A stretch of 64,000 nucleotides of DNA from Kushneria konosiri (GTDB lineage Bacteria > Pseudomonadota > Gammaproteobacteria > Pseudomonadales > Halomonadaceae): positions 1,922,001 to 1,986,000 of the forward strand of contig NZ_CP021323.1 of NCBI RefSeq assembly GCF_002155145.1, in the 5' to 3' direction. Positions 52,376-61,571 of this stretch are shown here, piece by piece. The notes under the pieces were generated by a model that did no database searches, had not been told where the DNA came from, and saw nothing but the letters and a program-made list of their open reading frames with translations. A program made the translations under genes and the position numbers. Positions within the stretch are counted from its first letter, which is position 1. The number at the start of each line of letters is the position of its first letter.

Positions 52376-53179
52376 TCAGGCATCCACATTGCGAAAACGA
52401 GCGTTGACCAGGCAGTAACTGCCGTAGGCCATCAGCCCCATGGCGACCAGTCCGAGCAGCCAGGGGCCGAAGGGCTGTTCGGCCACGGCCGCCAGAGCGC
52501 CCCCCAGCCCGCGCGCATCGGAGGGGTCGGTATTGATGGCGGCAAGGCATAGAAAAAGCGCCACGATCATGAACACGACACCGCGTGCGATCAGCCCGAC
52601 CCGCGACACGTTGGCCGCAATCAGGCGCTGCATTCGGGTCATCTCGTTGAGATGCCAGTTCTTTTCATAGCTGTGTTGCCAGCCTCGCCAGATCTGGCGA
52701 AGCCCGACGCCAAGAAAGCCGAGTCCGATCAGAAAGATCGCCACAATACCGCCGGGATGAGACATGATCTCGCGGGTATGGCTTGCGGTCGAACCTGAAC
52801 TGCCGCCGCTGTCGAGCAGCAGTTCAACACAATTGATGGCGATGCCGGCATAGATCAATCCGCTCAACGCATAGCCCAGTCGGGTCAGAATGCCCTTCCA
52901 GCCACGGCCCTTTTGTTCGGCGTCAAAAATGGCCTGCACCAGGCGCCAGGCGGTATAACCAAACAGCCCGATCGCCAGCAGGGTGATGAGCACGCTTCCA
53001 AAGGGCTGGGTGGCCAGTTTGTTGATGGCGGCCGAGGAGCCTCCATTACTCCCCCCCATCCCCAGTACCGCCATCATGGAGAGCCAGCCGATGGTGATAT
53101 AGATCATGCCCTTGGCCGTGTAGCCACATCGGGCTGCAATGGTCACAAGACGCTGGGTATTGCCTCTGGGATGGTCCAA
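52376..53179 (-). CDS. DUF1206 membrane protein
   Basis: A 267-residue protein with six membrane helices arranged as three repeated pairs. Each pair begins with an R/GY-type motif: AARCGYTAKGMIYITIG, LTRLGYALSGLIYAGIA and VSRVGLIARGVVFMIVA. This threefold pattern defines DUF1206. The function is unknown. The start is the TTG at 53179 with GGAG seven bases before; no ATG fits. It lies next to ychJ on the same strand but 74 bp apart, so co-transcription is uncertain. Confidence 0.88.
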   Translation of the reverse strand: MDHPRGNTQRLVTIAARCGYTAKGMIYITIGWLSMMAVLGMGGSNGGSSAAINKLATQPFGSVLITLLAIGLFGYTAWRLVQAIFDAEQKGRGWKGILTRLGYALSGLIYAGIAINCVELLLDSGGSSGSTASHTREIMSHPGGIVAIFLIGLGFLGVGLRQIWRGWQHSYEKNWHLNEMTRMQRLIAANVSRVGLIARGVVFMIVALFLCLAAINTDPSDARGLGGALAAVAEQPFGPWLLGLVAMGLMAYGSYCLVNARFRNVDA

Positions 53180-53253
53180 GCCAACTCCGAATTATCAATG
53201 ATGGGCGTTTCAAGGGCTTCAAGTCTGGGAAACAACGCCCGCTTTTACCAGCG

Positions 53254-53733
53254 CTATCGCTCGGCACAGCACTTCTTGTATTTCCTGCCGCTGCCACATG
53301 GACAGGGGTCATTACGACCGGCACGAGCCATGGCGGGTGGGTCAATGACGCCATCGACATAGCGCCAGAGCCCGGCACTGCGACGAAACCGAGAGCGCTC
53401 GTGCAGTACCTGTTCCTGGCCGTCTTCGAAATACCATGCCTTGAATTCCACCATGCCCTGGGCACCGTGCGTACTTGTCTGCACGATCTCCAGACGCTGC
53501 CAGTCGACGGTACGCACATTGAGCATGGCAGCGTCCTGTGGCGGTCGTCCCGGGGCATTCTCCGCCCAGGTTTTAAACAGATAATCTCCTAGCCCGCCGA
53601 GGGCGAAAGCGCTGTAACGAGAGCGCATGAGGGCTTCGGGGGTGGCCGCGATTTCCTGTTCTCGGTGAAGTGGGCCGCAGCAGTGGTCATAGTCATGCCC
53701 GCTGCAGCAGGGACAAATGAAATCAGGGGTCAT
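53254..53733 (-). CDS. YchJ/UPF0225 SEC-C motif protein
   Basis: A 159-residue protein with the YchJ layout: an N-terminal cysteine cluster CPCCSGHDYDHCCGP, then PEALMRSRYSAFALG, VEFKAWYF and FRRSAGLWRYVDG, and a C-terminal SEC-C zinc motif NDPCPCGSGRKYKKCC. The C-terminal motif is like that of SecA, binding zinc. The cellular role is not established. The frame agrees with the family's usual 150-160 residues. Confidence 0.92.
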   Translation of the reverse strand: MTPDFICPCCSGHDYDHCCGPLHREQEIAATPEALMRSRYSAFALGGLGDYLFKTWAENAPGRPPQDAAMLNVRTVDWQRLEIVQTSTHGAQGMVEFKAWYFEDGQEQVLHERSRFRRSAGLWRYVDGVIDPPAMARAGRNDPCPCGSGRKYKKCCAER

Positions 53734-53872
53734 GGTTCAAGCCTTGGGTAGTGCGCTGATCGATGCCGTGGCAACAGTGGGGGTACCAACGACCGTCGTG
53801 CAGATCAAAAAAAGACCGGCCGACAGTGTAGAGACTGTCGGCCGGATGTCGAGCGGCGGGTCAATCGAAGGA

Positions 53873-55648
53873 TCAGGCCTGCCAGCGAGCGCTCAGCCAG
53901 TTCAGGGCGCGGGCGGTGGTGGCGCGAACGCCACGCTCAAGAGCACTTTCATCCAGACGCGAGGTCGTGATGATGCTCTTGTCCTTGAGCGTGTCGCGGT
54001 CGGTCAGCTCAGGCGCCGACTTTTTCTGATGCTGCTCGTCGGACAGAACCTTTTCCTGAGCCTGGTTGATTGGCTCACCCGAGTACAGGACCCACTGATT
54101 GCTCTCTCTGACGGCGTAGGAGCGAATTTCACGCGGGGCGGTCACGGTCATGTCGGGCAGCTGGTCTGCGGTATCGCCCTTGAGCAGGCTGGCAAACCAG
54201 GCAAGACGCGAGGTCTCAACGGCCGGCTGCCAGGGCGCATTTTCCTGCGGGCTGTGCTGGGGCGCGAGCTGCCAGCTGTCGGCACCCATCTGCTGCCACA
54301 GATCAAGACGCGGCGACTGCTGTGCCAGCGTCGGCGTTTCGAATTGCTCAAGGCGAGAGGCCTGAACGGCTTCCTGCGGGGCCAGTGCCATGGTGGTGGC
54401 ACCGCGCGGTGCCGGCCGGCTCTGGGCAACCTGTACCGGTGCGCTTTGCGCAGGGGCCTGCTGAACGGCAGCCGGTGCCGTTCTGGCGACGACATTGCCG
54501 GTATGGATCTCGTCGTTCAACGCCACGGGCTCCCGCTCGGAAGCGGTATTGATCGGCTCGGCGGCAGGGGCCTGAGCGATGGTGCGTGTCGGTGCAGGCG
54601 CGACGGTGTCGCCGGTACGAATTTCGTTGCTCACCCCAATGGGGGCCTGCTCGGGCGCGGTACGAATCGGCTCGACGGCAGGGGCCTGAGCGATGGTGCG
54701 TGCCGATGCAGGCGCGACGGTATCCCCGGTGAGAATCTCGTTGCTCACACCGATGGGGGCTCGCTCGGGGGCGGTATGGATCGGCTCAACGGCCGGGGCC
54801 TGAGCGACAGTGCGTGCCGGCGCAGGAGCGACGGTATCCCCGGTGCGAATCTCGTTGCTGACCCCAATGGGGGCTCGCTCGGGCGCGGTGCGGATCGGCT
54901 CGGCGGCAGGCGCCTGGGCGACCGCATGTGTCGGAGCGGGGGCAATGGCGCGTGCTCTGGCATGAGTGACCGGTGCGCCGGCATCGACCTGGCTGTAGAA
55001 CTCAAGCGAGGGGCGAGGTTCAACAGGTCTGGAGGCGACAGTGCGCGCTTTGGGCTGCTCGGGGGCGGCAGTCGCCGGCTTGACCGAGGGCTCGGAGGCG
55101 CGGGCGGCAGCGACTTCAGGCTTTTGCACACTGGCCGGCTGGCGGACAGCCTGTTCACGGGTTTCACGCTCGATGGCGCGATCCATGGCCAGAGCGCTTT
55201 CAGTGGCGCTGGCATCTGCACTGCGGCTGGCCGGGTTCGGGCCAAAGCTGGCATGCGTCAGTTGCGGGTCGGAATTGGTATGGACGACCACGGCGTGAAC
55301 GTTATCGCGCAGCAGCCACATGTCGCCGGTCTTGTCGAGCTTGGGTCCTCGCTTGAGGAATTCGGCAAGCACCTGCTCGCGACGGTCGTCTCCGGGCTGA
55401 CAGGCCATTCTGGTCGAGGCGATGTCGCCAACTTCCAGTCTGGTATCGTCCGGCTGAGCCGTGGCGCTTAGATGGTTGCAGCCGACCCAGGCATCAAGAC
55501 GGTTGCCGGTCAGATTGACCTTGGCACCGCTGATGTTGGTCAGCGCCGTGGCGTAATAGCCTGAAGATGAAGACCCGGAACTGGCGCATCCTGCCATCAG
55601 GGTGGCCAGTGCCAGCGTGGTGAGCGTTGGCCTGAATGCGTGTCGCAT
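53873..55648 (-). CDS. META-domain lipoprotein with long tandem-repeat region
   Basis: A 591-residue protein with a lipoprotein signal (LATLMAGCASS). Residues about 33-125 resemble the META/HslJ domain: ISGAKVNLTGNRLDAWVGCNHLSATAQ, RLEVGDIASTRMACQPGDD. The centre is a proline/alanine-rich stretch with four 38-residue repeats (APAP...AQAPA.EPI.TAPE.APIGVSNEI.TGDTV). A glutamine-rich part and a C-terminal segment (MTVTAPREIRSYAVRESNQWVLYSGEPINQ) follow. It is probably an outer-membrane lipoprotein whose repeats act as a spacer. The ATG at 55648 after AGGAGT starts the signal sequence; the frame opens at 55738. The overall function is unknown. Confidence 0.8.
   Translation of the reverse strand: MRHAFRPTLTTLALATLMAGCASSGSSSSGYYATALTNISGAKVNLTGNRLDAWVGCNHLSATAQPDDTRLEVGDIASTRMACQPGDDRREQVLAEFLKRGPKLDKTGDMWLLRDNVHAVVVHTNSDPQLTHASFGPNPASRSADASATESALAMDRAIERETREQAVRQPASVQKPEVAAARASEPSVKPATAAPEQPKARTVASRPVEPRPSLEFYSQVDAGAPVTHARARAIAPAPTHAVAQAPAAEPIRTAPERAPIGVSNEIRTGDTVAPAPARTVAQAPAVEPIHTAPERAPIGVSNEILTGDTVAPASARTIAQAPAVEPIRTAPEQAPIGVSNEIRTGDTVAPAPTRTIAQAPAAEPINTASEREPVALNDEIHTGNVVARTAPAAVQQAPAQSAPVQVAQSRPAPRGATTMALAPQEAVQASRLEQFETPTLAQQSPRLDLWQQMGADSWQLAPQHSPQENAPWQPAVETSRLAWFASLLKGDTADQLPDMTVTAPREIRSYAVRESNQWVLYSGEPINQAQEKVLSDEQHQKKSAPELTDRDTLKDKSIITTSRLDESALERGVRATTARALNWLSARWQA
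54488..54943 (-). repeat. Four 114-bp in-frame tandem repeats
   Basis: Units at 54830-54943, 54716-54829, 54602-54715 and 54488-54601 encode 38 residues each. The first three are nearly identical and the last is diverged (EREPVALNDEIHTGNVV). They lie inside the META lipoprotein gene and are likely to vary in number between strains. Confidence 0.85.
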
Positions 55649-55871
55649 TGAAACTCCTGTTGCGTTGATCATGCTACCTGTCCCGGGTAGGCGTTCGGTT
55701 TGATGAAAATATCGGCACATAAGGGTTATAAGGCGCAAGCATACCCTGGTGTGAGTGCAAAGATGTGATCGAAGTGATGATTGTTACATGCTGTGGCATC
55801 ACACTGTTATCCTTTGCCTCTTTTTCGGGTTGACATGGCCCGCACCCGGGGGTGTCACATCAGGACGGGAT

Positions 55872-56174
55872 ATGACAGATCGTAATATCGGCCGGGACGG
55901 CAAAACATTGCGTCAAAGGCTTATCTTGCCCCGCACTCGTCGCGCGCGTGGGCTGCTGTTGGCATTTTTACTGCTGCTGGCCGCCGGATGCTGGCCGGTG
56001 ATCATGCTGTTCAATCGGCCGGTGGTGGTGGCCGGTCTGCCGCTGATGGCGCTCTGGAGCTATGTCATTGTGTTTGCAAGCGTCGCGCTCATGGCGCTGG
56101 GCAATCGACTGCTGACGCGCGAGACGACGCAGGACGAGCATTATCCGTCATCAGAGGAGTCGCGCAAACCATGA
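55872..56174 (+). CDS. Small membrane protein preceding a sodium:solute symporter
   Basis: A 100-residue protein with two membrane helices (about 25-42 and 49-73) and a basic N-terminus (RQRLILPRTRRARG). Its stop overlaps the symporter ATG by 4 bp. Small two-helix partners of this kind are common upstream of sodium:solute symporters, as with yjcH-actP, but I do not recognise a specific family. The frame opens at 55755; the ATG at 55872 gives the more usual size. Confidence 0.78.
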   Translation: MTDRNIGRDGKTLRQRLILPRTRRARGLLLAFLLLLAAGCWPVIMLFNRPVVVAGLPLMALWSYVIVFASVALMALGNRLLTRETTQDEHYPSSEESRKP

Positions 56175-57628
56175 TGGACATGACCCCGCTGTGGCTGACG
56201 CTTTTATATATAGCACTGGCCCTGTGGATTGGCATCCGGGCACGCCGTGGTCATGCCATGACGGCTCTTGAACAATGGGGTGTGGCCGGGCGCAGCATGA
56301 ACGCCATGATGCTCTATCTGTTGATCGGGGCCGGCAGCGTCAGCGCCTACACCTTCATGGGCGCGCCAGGATGGGCGTTCTCGCGAGGTGTGGCGGTCTT
56401 TTATGTCGTGATCTATCTCTCCTATCTGGCGGTGGTCGCCTGGTATTTTGGCCCCAGAGTGTGGACGCTGGGTGCGCGCTTTGGCCATGTTACCCAGGCC
56501 AGCGCCATTCGGGACCGGTTTGAAAGCATGGCGCTGGGCGCACTGGCCTCACTGGTCATGGCGATCGGCACGCTGGCCTATGCGGTGCTTCAGACCATGG
56601 GTGCCGCCTACATCCTGAGCGTCATGAGTGGCGGCATGATCCCGATATGGGCCGGGGTGCTCATGGTACTCGGCGTCATGGGGAGCTATCTCTATATCAG
56701 CGGCCAGCGCGCCATCGGCATGACCAATGCCTTTCAGGGCGGGCTCATGCTGTTCGTGGCCTGGCTGGTGGGGCTGTGGGCCGTGCATGACTTCACCGGT
56801 GGCTGGACAGGTGCACCCCTTTTCGAGCGCCTGGCCGCCGAGCGGCCCGAGTTCATGACCCTGCCGGGGGCCAGTGGCAACATGAGTTTTGCCTTCTGGA
56901 CAACGTCGATCATCGTGTCGATGCTCTCCTTTCTGCCGCCGGTCTGGACACAGTGGATGAGCGCACGTTCGCGCGAGACCATTCGTCGCTCGGCGACCTG
57001 GCTGCCCACCTACTATGTGGTCATTCTGCCCATGGTGGTGGTGGGCTTTATTGGCATTTTTACGCTGCCGGAGCTGTCGCGTGCCGATACCGTGGCGCTC
57101 GAGATGGCGATGCAGACCATGCCGGCCTGGGTGGCCGGGCTTCTGGGCGCGGGCACGCTGGCGGCGGCGATGTCGTCGTGTGAGCCCTTTGTTCATTCGG
57201 TGGCGCTGTCGATCACCCGTGATGTCATTCAACCGGCACTGCGACTCGAGGATGCCTTCACCGCGCGTCTGGCGCGCTGGATGCTTTTGCCGGTCCTGGC
57301 GCTGGTGGCGGTGCTTGCGATCAGCGAGCCCGGCAACCTGGTGATGATCCTGCTGGTGGGGCTCGGATTTGCCGCTCAGGTGCTGCCGGCGTTCATCGGC
57401 ATGTTCTTCTGGTTCGGTGCGACCCGCAGTGGTGTCATGGCAGGCCTTCTGGCCGGGTTTGCAGTGACGTTTGCCCTGACGGTGATCTGGCCCAACCCGC
57501 TGGGTGTACATGCCGGTTTCTGGGGGCTTTTGCTTAACCTGCCGCTATTTGTCGCGGTCTCACGGCGTACTCGCTTGGCTTCTGAAGAGACGCTGCAACG
57601 GTTTTATGAGGTGGCACGACAACCCTGA
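56171..57628 (+). CDS. Sodium:solute symporter family protein
   Basis: A 485-residue protein with about 13 membrane helices and SSS-family features: LEQWGVAGRSMNAMMLYLLIGAGSVSAYTFMGAPGWAFSRG and YFGPRVWTLGARFGHVTQASAIRDRF. FQGGLMLFVAWLVGLW, PPVWTQWMSARSRETIRRS and GAGTLAAAMSSCEPFVHSVALSITRDV complete the set. The pantothenate/proline-type subgroups are closest by eye, but the substrate is not determined. It is coupled to the small membrane gene before it (ATGA overlap) and to the esterase gene after it (TGATG overlap), so the three form one operon. Confidence 0.87.
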   Translation: MMDMTPLWLTLLYIALALWIGIRARRGHAMTALEQWGVAGRSMNAMMLYLLIGAGSVSAYTFMGAPGWAFSRGVAVFYVVIYLSYLAVVAWYFGPRVWTLGARFGHVTQASAIRDRFESMALGALASLVMAIGTLAYAVLQTMGAAYILSVMSGGMIPIWAGVLMVLGVMGSYLYISGQRAIGMTNAFQGGLMLFVAWLVGLWAVHDFTGGWTGAPLFERLAAERPEFMTLPGASGNMSFAFWTTSIIVSMLSFLPPVWTQWMSARSRETIRRSATWLPTYYVVILPMVVVGFIGIFTLPELSRADTVALEMAMQTMPAWVAGLLGAGTLAAAMSSCEPFVHSVALSITRDVIQPALRLEDAFTARLARWMLLPVLALVAVLAISEPGNLVMILLVGLGFAAQVLPAFIGMFFWFGATRSGVMAGLLAGFAVTFALTVIWPNPLGVHAGFWGLLLNLPLFVAVSRRTRLASEETLQRFYEVARQP

Positions 57629-58533
57629 TGACAAGCAATCAATGCCGACTGACATGGCGCTGGTGGTGTCTGCTGTTATGGCTGCCGATACTGTCTGGCT
57701 GTTCGGGCGTGGAGGTCATCAACGCCCTGACGCCGGCAGGGCAGACGCAAACGCTGGATTCGATTGCCTACGGTGAGCTGCCGCGCCAGCAGCTGGACAT
57801 CTACCGTCCGCAGGATGCCGATGGCCATGCCCCGGTAGTGGTGTTTTTCTACGGTGGCACCTGGCGGGAAGGGGATCGAAAGGATTACCGCTTTGTGGGT
57901 CGGGCACTGGCGTCACGCGGTATCGTGACCGTTGTGGCCGATTACCGGCTCTACCCCGAGGTGCGCTATCCGGCCTTTGTCGAGGACAGCGCGCAGGCGC
58001 TGGCCTGGAGCCATCGCCACATTGCTCGCTACGGGGGAGACCCTGAAAGGCTCTTTGTCATGGGCCACAGTGCAGGGGCCTATAACGCTGCCATGGTCGC
58101 ACTGGACCCGCGCTGGCTGGCGGCGCAGTCGCTGTCACCCGACATTTTGTCCGGCTGGATCGGACTGGCCGGGCCCTATGACTTCCTGCCGATCACCAAT
58201 GAAGATGCCCGTCCGGTCTTCGATTGGCCACATACTTCCAGTGACACCCAGCCCATCAACCACGTGAGTGATCAGTCACCGCCAGCGCTTTTGATGGCCT
58301 CGCACCGCGATACCACGGTCAATCCGATTCGCAATACGGCCGGCATGGCCCGCGCTCTGCGCGCCCATGGGGTCGCGGTGACCGAAGATTATCTTGATCG
58401 AACCAGTCATGTGACGCTGATCGCCTCGCTGGCCTGGCCCCTGCGCTGGCTGGGGCCGACCCTTGAGGATATCGACACGTTCGTGCACGACACCCCGGCT
58501 CGCCATGACGCCGGGGCGGATAACCCTCAATGA
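57628..58533 (+). CDS. Alpha/beta hydrolase lipoprotein (esterase-like)
   Basis: A 301-residue protein with a lipoprotein signal (LLWLPILSGCSG). The alpha/beta hydrolase domain carries the oxyanion motif VVFFYGGTWREGDRKDY, the nucleophile elbow GHSAGA with the catalytic serine, and DRTSHVTLI with the likely catalytic histidine. It resembles BD-FAE/carboxylesterase-type enzymes acting on ester side chains. It is translationally coupled to the symporter gene (shared base at 57628), so the product of hydrolysis might be taken up by that symporter; this is inference. Its last seven bases overlap the end of the opposing antiporter gene. Confidence 0.87.
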   Translation: MTSNQCRLTWRWWCLLLWLPILSGCSGVEVINALTPAGQTQTLDSIAYGELPRQQLDIYRPQDADGHAPVVVFFYGGTWREGDRKDYRFVGRALASRGIVTVVADYRLYPEVRYPAFVEDSAQALAWSHRHIARYGGDPERLFVMGHSAGAYNAAMVALDPRWLAAQSLSPDILSGWIGLAGPYDFLPITNEDARPVFDWPHTSSDTQPINHVSDQSPPALLMASHRDTTVNPIRNTAGMARALRAHGVAVTEDYLDRTSHVTLIASLAWPLRWLGPTLEDIDTFVHDTPARHDAGADNPQ

Positions 58534-60203
58534 TGGGCATGGCCGGTATCGCCGGTCAGCGCCGTTTCGGCCAGATCCACTTCCCGCACCAGTTTTCGCA
58601 GCACGTCATCGTTGATGTGATGCTTGCCGCGCAGGCGATAATATTCGCGCCGCTCGGCGCGCAGCGCCTCGACGCGGGTTTCCCGCTCCAGCGAACGAAT
58701 GGCCTCCAGTCTGGGCGTGGAGACGGTGGTGTCGCCCAGCTCAAGGCGCTGTCGATACCAGGTCATCAGCTGTGAGCTGATGTCATTGAAGGCGATGATG
58801 AACTCTTCACTGTGATGTTCCCGGGTGAAGGTTTCCGCCCGCTGATGGTGAAAGTCCTCGATGCGCCGGATGGCGGCTTCGGCCGCGGCAATCCGGGCGC
58901 GACGCTCCTCTTCAAACTCATGGGTGTCACGGGGCAGGTCGAGATTTTTCAACACCAGCGGCAGGCCGATACTGCCGGTGATCAGGGTAAACATGATCAC
59001 GCCGGTGGCCAGAAAGATCAGCAACTCGCGTGCCGGAAAGGGCGTGCCGTCATTCATCAACTGCGGCAGCGACAGCGCCGCGGCCAGCGTGATGGTGCCG
59101 CGAATGCCGGCCAGCGTCGCGGCCAGCATGACCCGCATCGAAAGAGCCGCGCGGCGCTCCTTTGAAAAGCGGCGCTGAAGCCAGGTGGCGCTCAGAATCC
59201 AGACAAACCGCGACAGCAGCAGCGCAATTGAAATGACGGCCACATAGCCCAGAAGGCGCAGAAACTCGTAATCGCCCACGTCATGCAGTGAATGATCCAG
59301 CGCCCCGCCGACGATATCCGGCAGCTGAAAGCCCAGCAGCAGAAAGACCAGCGCGTTGAGCGTGAACTCCAGCATCTCCCAGACGCTTTTGGTCTGCATG
59401 CGCATGTTGACCTGGCTTTCGCGTTTCAGGTCCGTGCGGTTGATGACCATGCCGGCGGCGACCGCGGCCAGAATGCCGGACATGCCGAAGTGCTCGGCCA
59501 GCAGGTAGGCGGCAAACGGCAACAGCAGCAGCAGAAGCAGAATCTGAATGGTCGAGCCTTCGCCCAGATGGCGCTCGATCAGGCGTGTCCGGATGACGTT
59601 GAAGACCAGCGCCACCGCTGCACCTACCGCCAGTCCGCCAACGGAAATGATGAAAAAGCCAAGCGTGGCATCGGCCACTGAAAAGGTGCCGGTCAGGGCG
59701 GCGGCGACGGCAAACTTGAAGGCCACCAGCCCCGAGGCATCGTTCATCAGCGACTCGCCTTCAAGGATTCTCATCAATCGTGGCGGCACCGGTAGACGCC
59801 CGGAAATGGCCGACACTGCCACGGCATCGGTCGGAGAAAGAATGGCGGCCAGGGCAAAGCAGACCGGCAGGGCCAGCGCCGGGAACAGCCAGTGAATGAA
59901 GGCGCCCACGCCCAGCACGGTAAAGAGCACCAGCCCCAGCGCCAGCGCCAGGATCGGCCCGCGCAGCACCATGAACTCGCGCTGGGGAAAGCGTCTGGCA
60001 TCGGCAAACAGCAGCGGGGCAATAAATACCAGCAAAAAGAGCTCGGGTTCGAGCTCCACGTTCAGACCGATGCCCGGCAGGGCCAGTAAAACACCAAAGG
60101 CGATCTGCACCAGAGGTGTCGGCAGTGCGGGCAGAAAACGGGCCGCAACACCGGTCGCAGAAGCGATCAGCAGCAGTATCAGTACGAGAAAGACGGCATC
60201 CAT
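58527..60203 (-). CDS. CPA1 family Na+/H+ antiporter
   Basis: A 558-residue protein with about 12 membrane helices and a long soluble C-terminus. NhaP/NhaG-type features are AAILSPTDAVAVSAISGRLPVPPRL, the double-acid helix EGESLMNDASGLVAFKFAVAAALTG, ADATLGFFIISVGGLAVGA and RGTITLAAALSLPQLMNDG. These are the ion-site segments. The soluble tail (residues about 430-558, including FEEERRARIAAAEAAIRRIEDF and RETRVEALRAERREYYRLRG) is closely related to the partial gene at the right edge. It exchanges cytoplasmic Na+ for protons, expected in a halophile. It overlaps the hydrolase gene tail-to-tail. Confidence 0.92.
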   Translation of the reverse strand: MDAVFLVLILLLIASATGVAARFLPALPTPLVQIAFGVLLALPGIGLNVELEPELFLLVFIAPLLFADARRFPQREFMVLRGPILALALGLVLFTVLGVGAFIHWLFPALALPVCFALAAILSPTDAVAVSAISGRLPVPPRLMRILEGESLMNDASGLVAFKFAVAAALTGTFSVADATLGFFIISVGGLAVGAAVALVFNVIRTRLIERHLGEGSTIQILLLLLLLPFAAYLLAEHFGMSGILAAVAAGMVINRTDLKRESQVNMRMQTKSVWEMLEFTLNALVFLLLGFQLPDIVGGALDHSLHDVGDYEFLRLLGYVAVISIALLLSRFVWILSATWLQRRFSKERRAALSMRVMLAATLAGIRGTITLAAALSLPQLMNDGTPFPARELLIFLATGVIMFTLITGSIGLPLVLKNLDLPRDTHEFEEERRARIAAAEAAIRRIEDFHHQRAETFTREHHSEEFIIAFNDISSQLMTWYRQRLELGDTTVSTPRLEAIRSLERETRVEALRAERREYYRLRGKHHINDDVLRKLVREVDLAETALTGDTGHAHH

Positions 60204-60444
60204 GGGATCAGATTATCTGTGGCCTGAAGGGCATAAGTGATGAGGCAGGGCAGCATAGCGCATTTCCCGCTTCAACAAGGAGGGCCATCGCTTGCGTCCC
60301 GGGCGGTCAAAAAAAGGGAGTTCAAAGCTGTGATACAGTGGGTTTTCCTTCGGCAGATCGGTGTCAAAACCTGTTACTCGATTTGACAAGGAGATACCGC
60401 TGTCCTGTTCTGAAATCGGATAAACAACTACTAAAGGTATCCGT

Positions 60445-61494
60445 ATGCAGATTCGTAATGTCGTGACCGGAGTGTTTGCTCTCTCGATGATGGGTGCAGC
60501 AACGTCTGCGCTCGCCGATACCTGGCGCTTTGGCCTTGAGGAGACCGAAGGGAGTGTTCAGTACGCTTATGCAGAGGCTTTCAAGGACCTGATCGAAGAA
60601 AAAAGTGACGGTGACATTACCGTTCAGATCCTTCCCTATGGGGTCTGGGGGTCCAACTATTCGGCGCTGTATGACGCACTGCAAAGTGGTGCCATCCCCC
60701 TCTCCTTCGGTTCAGGCTTCCTGGGCGGTACGGTGCCGGAAAGTCAGCTGATGAGCCTTAACTACGTCATGCCCAATGACCAGCTGGAAACCGCCGAGAT
60801 CCTCAACTCTGATGCCTTCATGCAAAGCGAGGCGTGGCAGCAATCGTTTCGCAGTCGCGGGCTGGTGCCGCTGGCCGCCGTGCCTGAAGGCTTTCAGGTA
60901 TGGACTGCCAACAAGGAAATTCGCACGCCCGAAGACATGAAGGGGCTGCAGATTCGCGTCATGGACAACAGCCTTTTGCGCGCCACCTATCAGGCCTATG
61001 GCGCCTCGCCCATCACCATTGCCTACGGCGAGCTTTACAGCGCCCTGCAGCAGGGCCAGGCCGAAGGCAACATTCAGCCCGTCTTTGCCCATGAAAACAT
61101 GGGTTTTTATGAGGTGCAGGACTACATGATCTTCGCCGAACAGGCGCAGTTCATTGGCAATCTGATCGCCAATCAGGACTGGTACGAAGCCCTGCCTGAC
61201 GATCAGCAGGAAATGCTGCAGTCCACGCTGGATGAAATGGTCCAGAAGGGGAACGATATCCAGACGCAGTTCAACGCCGAGCGTCTTGAGACCATCAAGG
61301 ACAACAGCGACATCAAGATCATTCACCTTGATGAAAAGGAGCGCAGTCGCTTTCGTGAACTGGCTCGCCCGGTTCGTCAGGTCTATGTCGACATGGTCGG
61401 TGAACGTGGCAAGCAGGCCCTGGATATCCTGCTCAAGCAGGTCGAGGAGAGCAAGTCCGGCTCCAGTGACAGTGACGACGGTCAGGCCTCCTGA
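60445..61494 (+). CDS. TRAP transporter solute-binding protein (DctP family, TeaA-like)
   Basis: A 349-residue periplasmic binding protein with a signal peptide (VVTGVFALSMMGAATSALA). DctP features are SDGDITVQILPYGVWGSNYSALYDALQSGAI, EIRTPEDMKGLQIRVMDNSLLRATYQAYGASP with the ligand-binding arginine, and YGELYSALQQGQAEGNIQPVFAH. Overall shape and several segments resemble TeaA, the ectoine-binding protein of Halomonas, so a compatible-solute or related acid ligand is possible. The start has AAAGGT upstream. Uniquely, it converges on the dctM-dctQ genes rather than preceding them. Confidence 0.9.
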   Translation: MQIRNVVTGVFALSMMGAATSALADTWRFGLEETEGSVQYAYAEAFKDLIEEKSDGDITVQILPYGVWGSNYSALYDALQSGAIPLSFGSGFLGGTVPESQLMSLNYVMPNDQLETAEILNSDAFMQSEAWQQSFRSRGLVPLAAVPEGFQVWTANKEIRTPEDMKGLQIRVMDNSLLRATYQAYGASPITIAYGELYSALQQGQAEGNIQPVFAHENMGFYEVQDYMIFAEQAQFIGNLIANQDWYEALPDDQQEMLQSTLDEMVQKGNDIQTQFNAERLETIKDNSDIKIIHLDEKERSRFRELARPVRQVYVDMVGERGKQALDILLKQVEESKSGSSDSDDGQAS

Positions 61495-61518
61495 TTCACC
61501 TGACCCTTTAATGGCATG

Positions 61519-61555
61519 AAAAAACGCCCGCAGGCACTGCCTGCGGGCGTTTTTT
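61519..61555. terminator. Bidirectional terminator between the TRAP binding protein and dctM
   Basis: An 11-bp stem CGCCCGCAGGC / GCCTGCGGGCG with a three-base loop, between an A-run and a T-run of five to six. It lies between convergent stops (61494 and 61572) and should end both transcripts. Confidence 0.92.
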
Positions 61556-61571
61556 ATGCCGTATCCCCGGC

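Noticed and set aside
53717-55471. Open frame of 584 codons on the plus strand with glycine/arginine repeats
   Set aside because: It is antisense to the META lipoprotein gene. Its repeats mirror the 114-bp units of that gene and it has no plausible start region of its own.
56549-57511. Minus-strand frame of 320 codons opposite the symporter
   Set aside because: It is antisense to a well-supported membrane transporter and is rich in H, Q, R and G only.
60383-60411. Promoter TTGACA plus TGTTCT upstream of the TRAP binding protein
   Set aside because: The -35 is perfect but the -10 is poor, and nothing else supports it; I left it out of the features.
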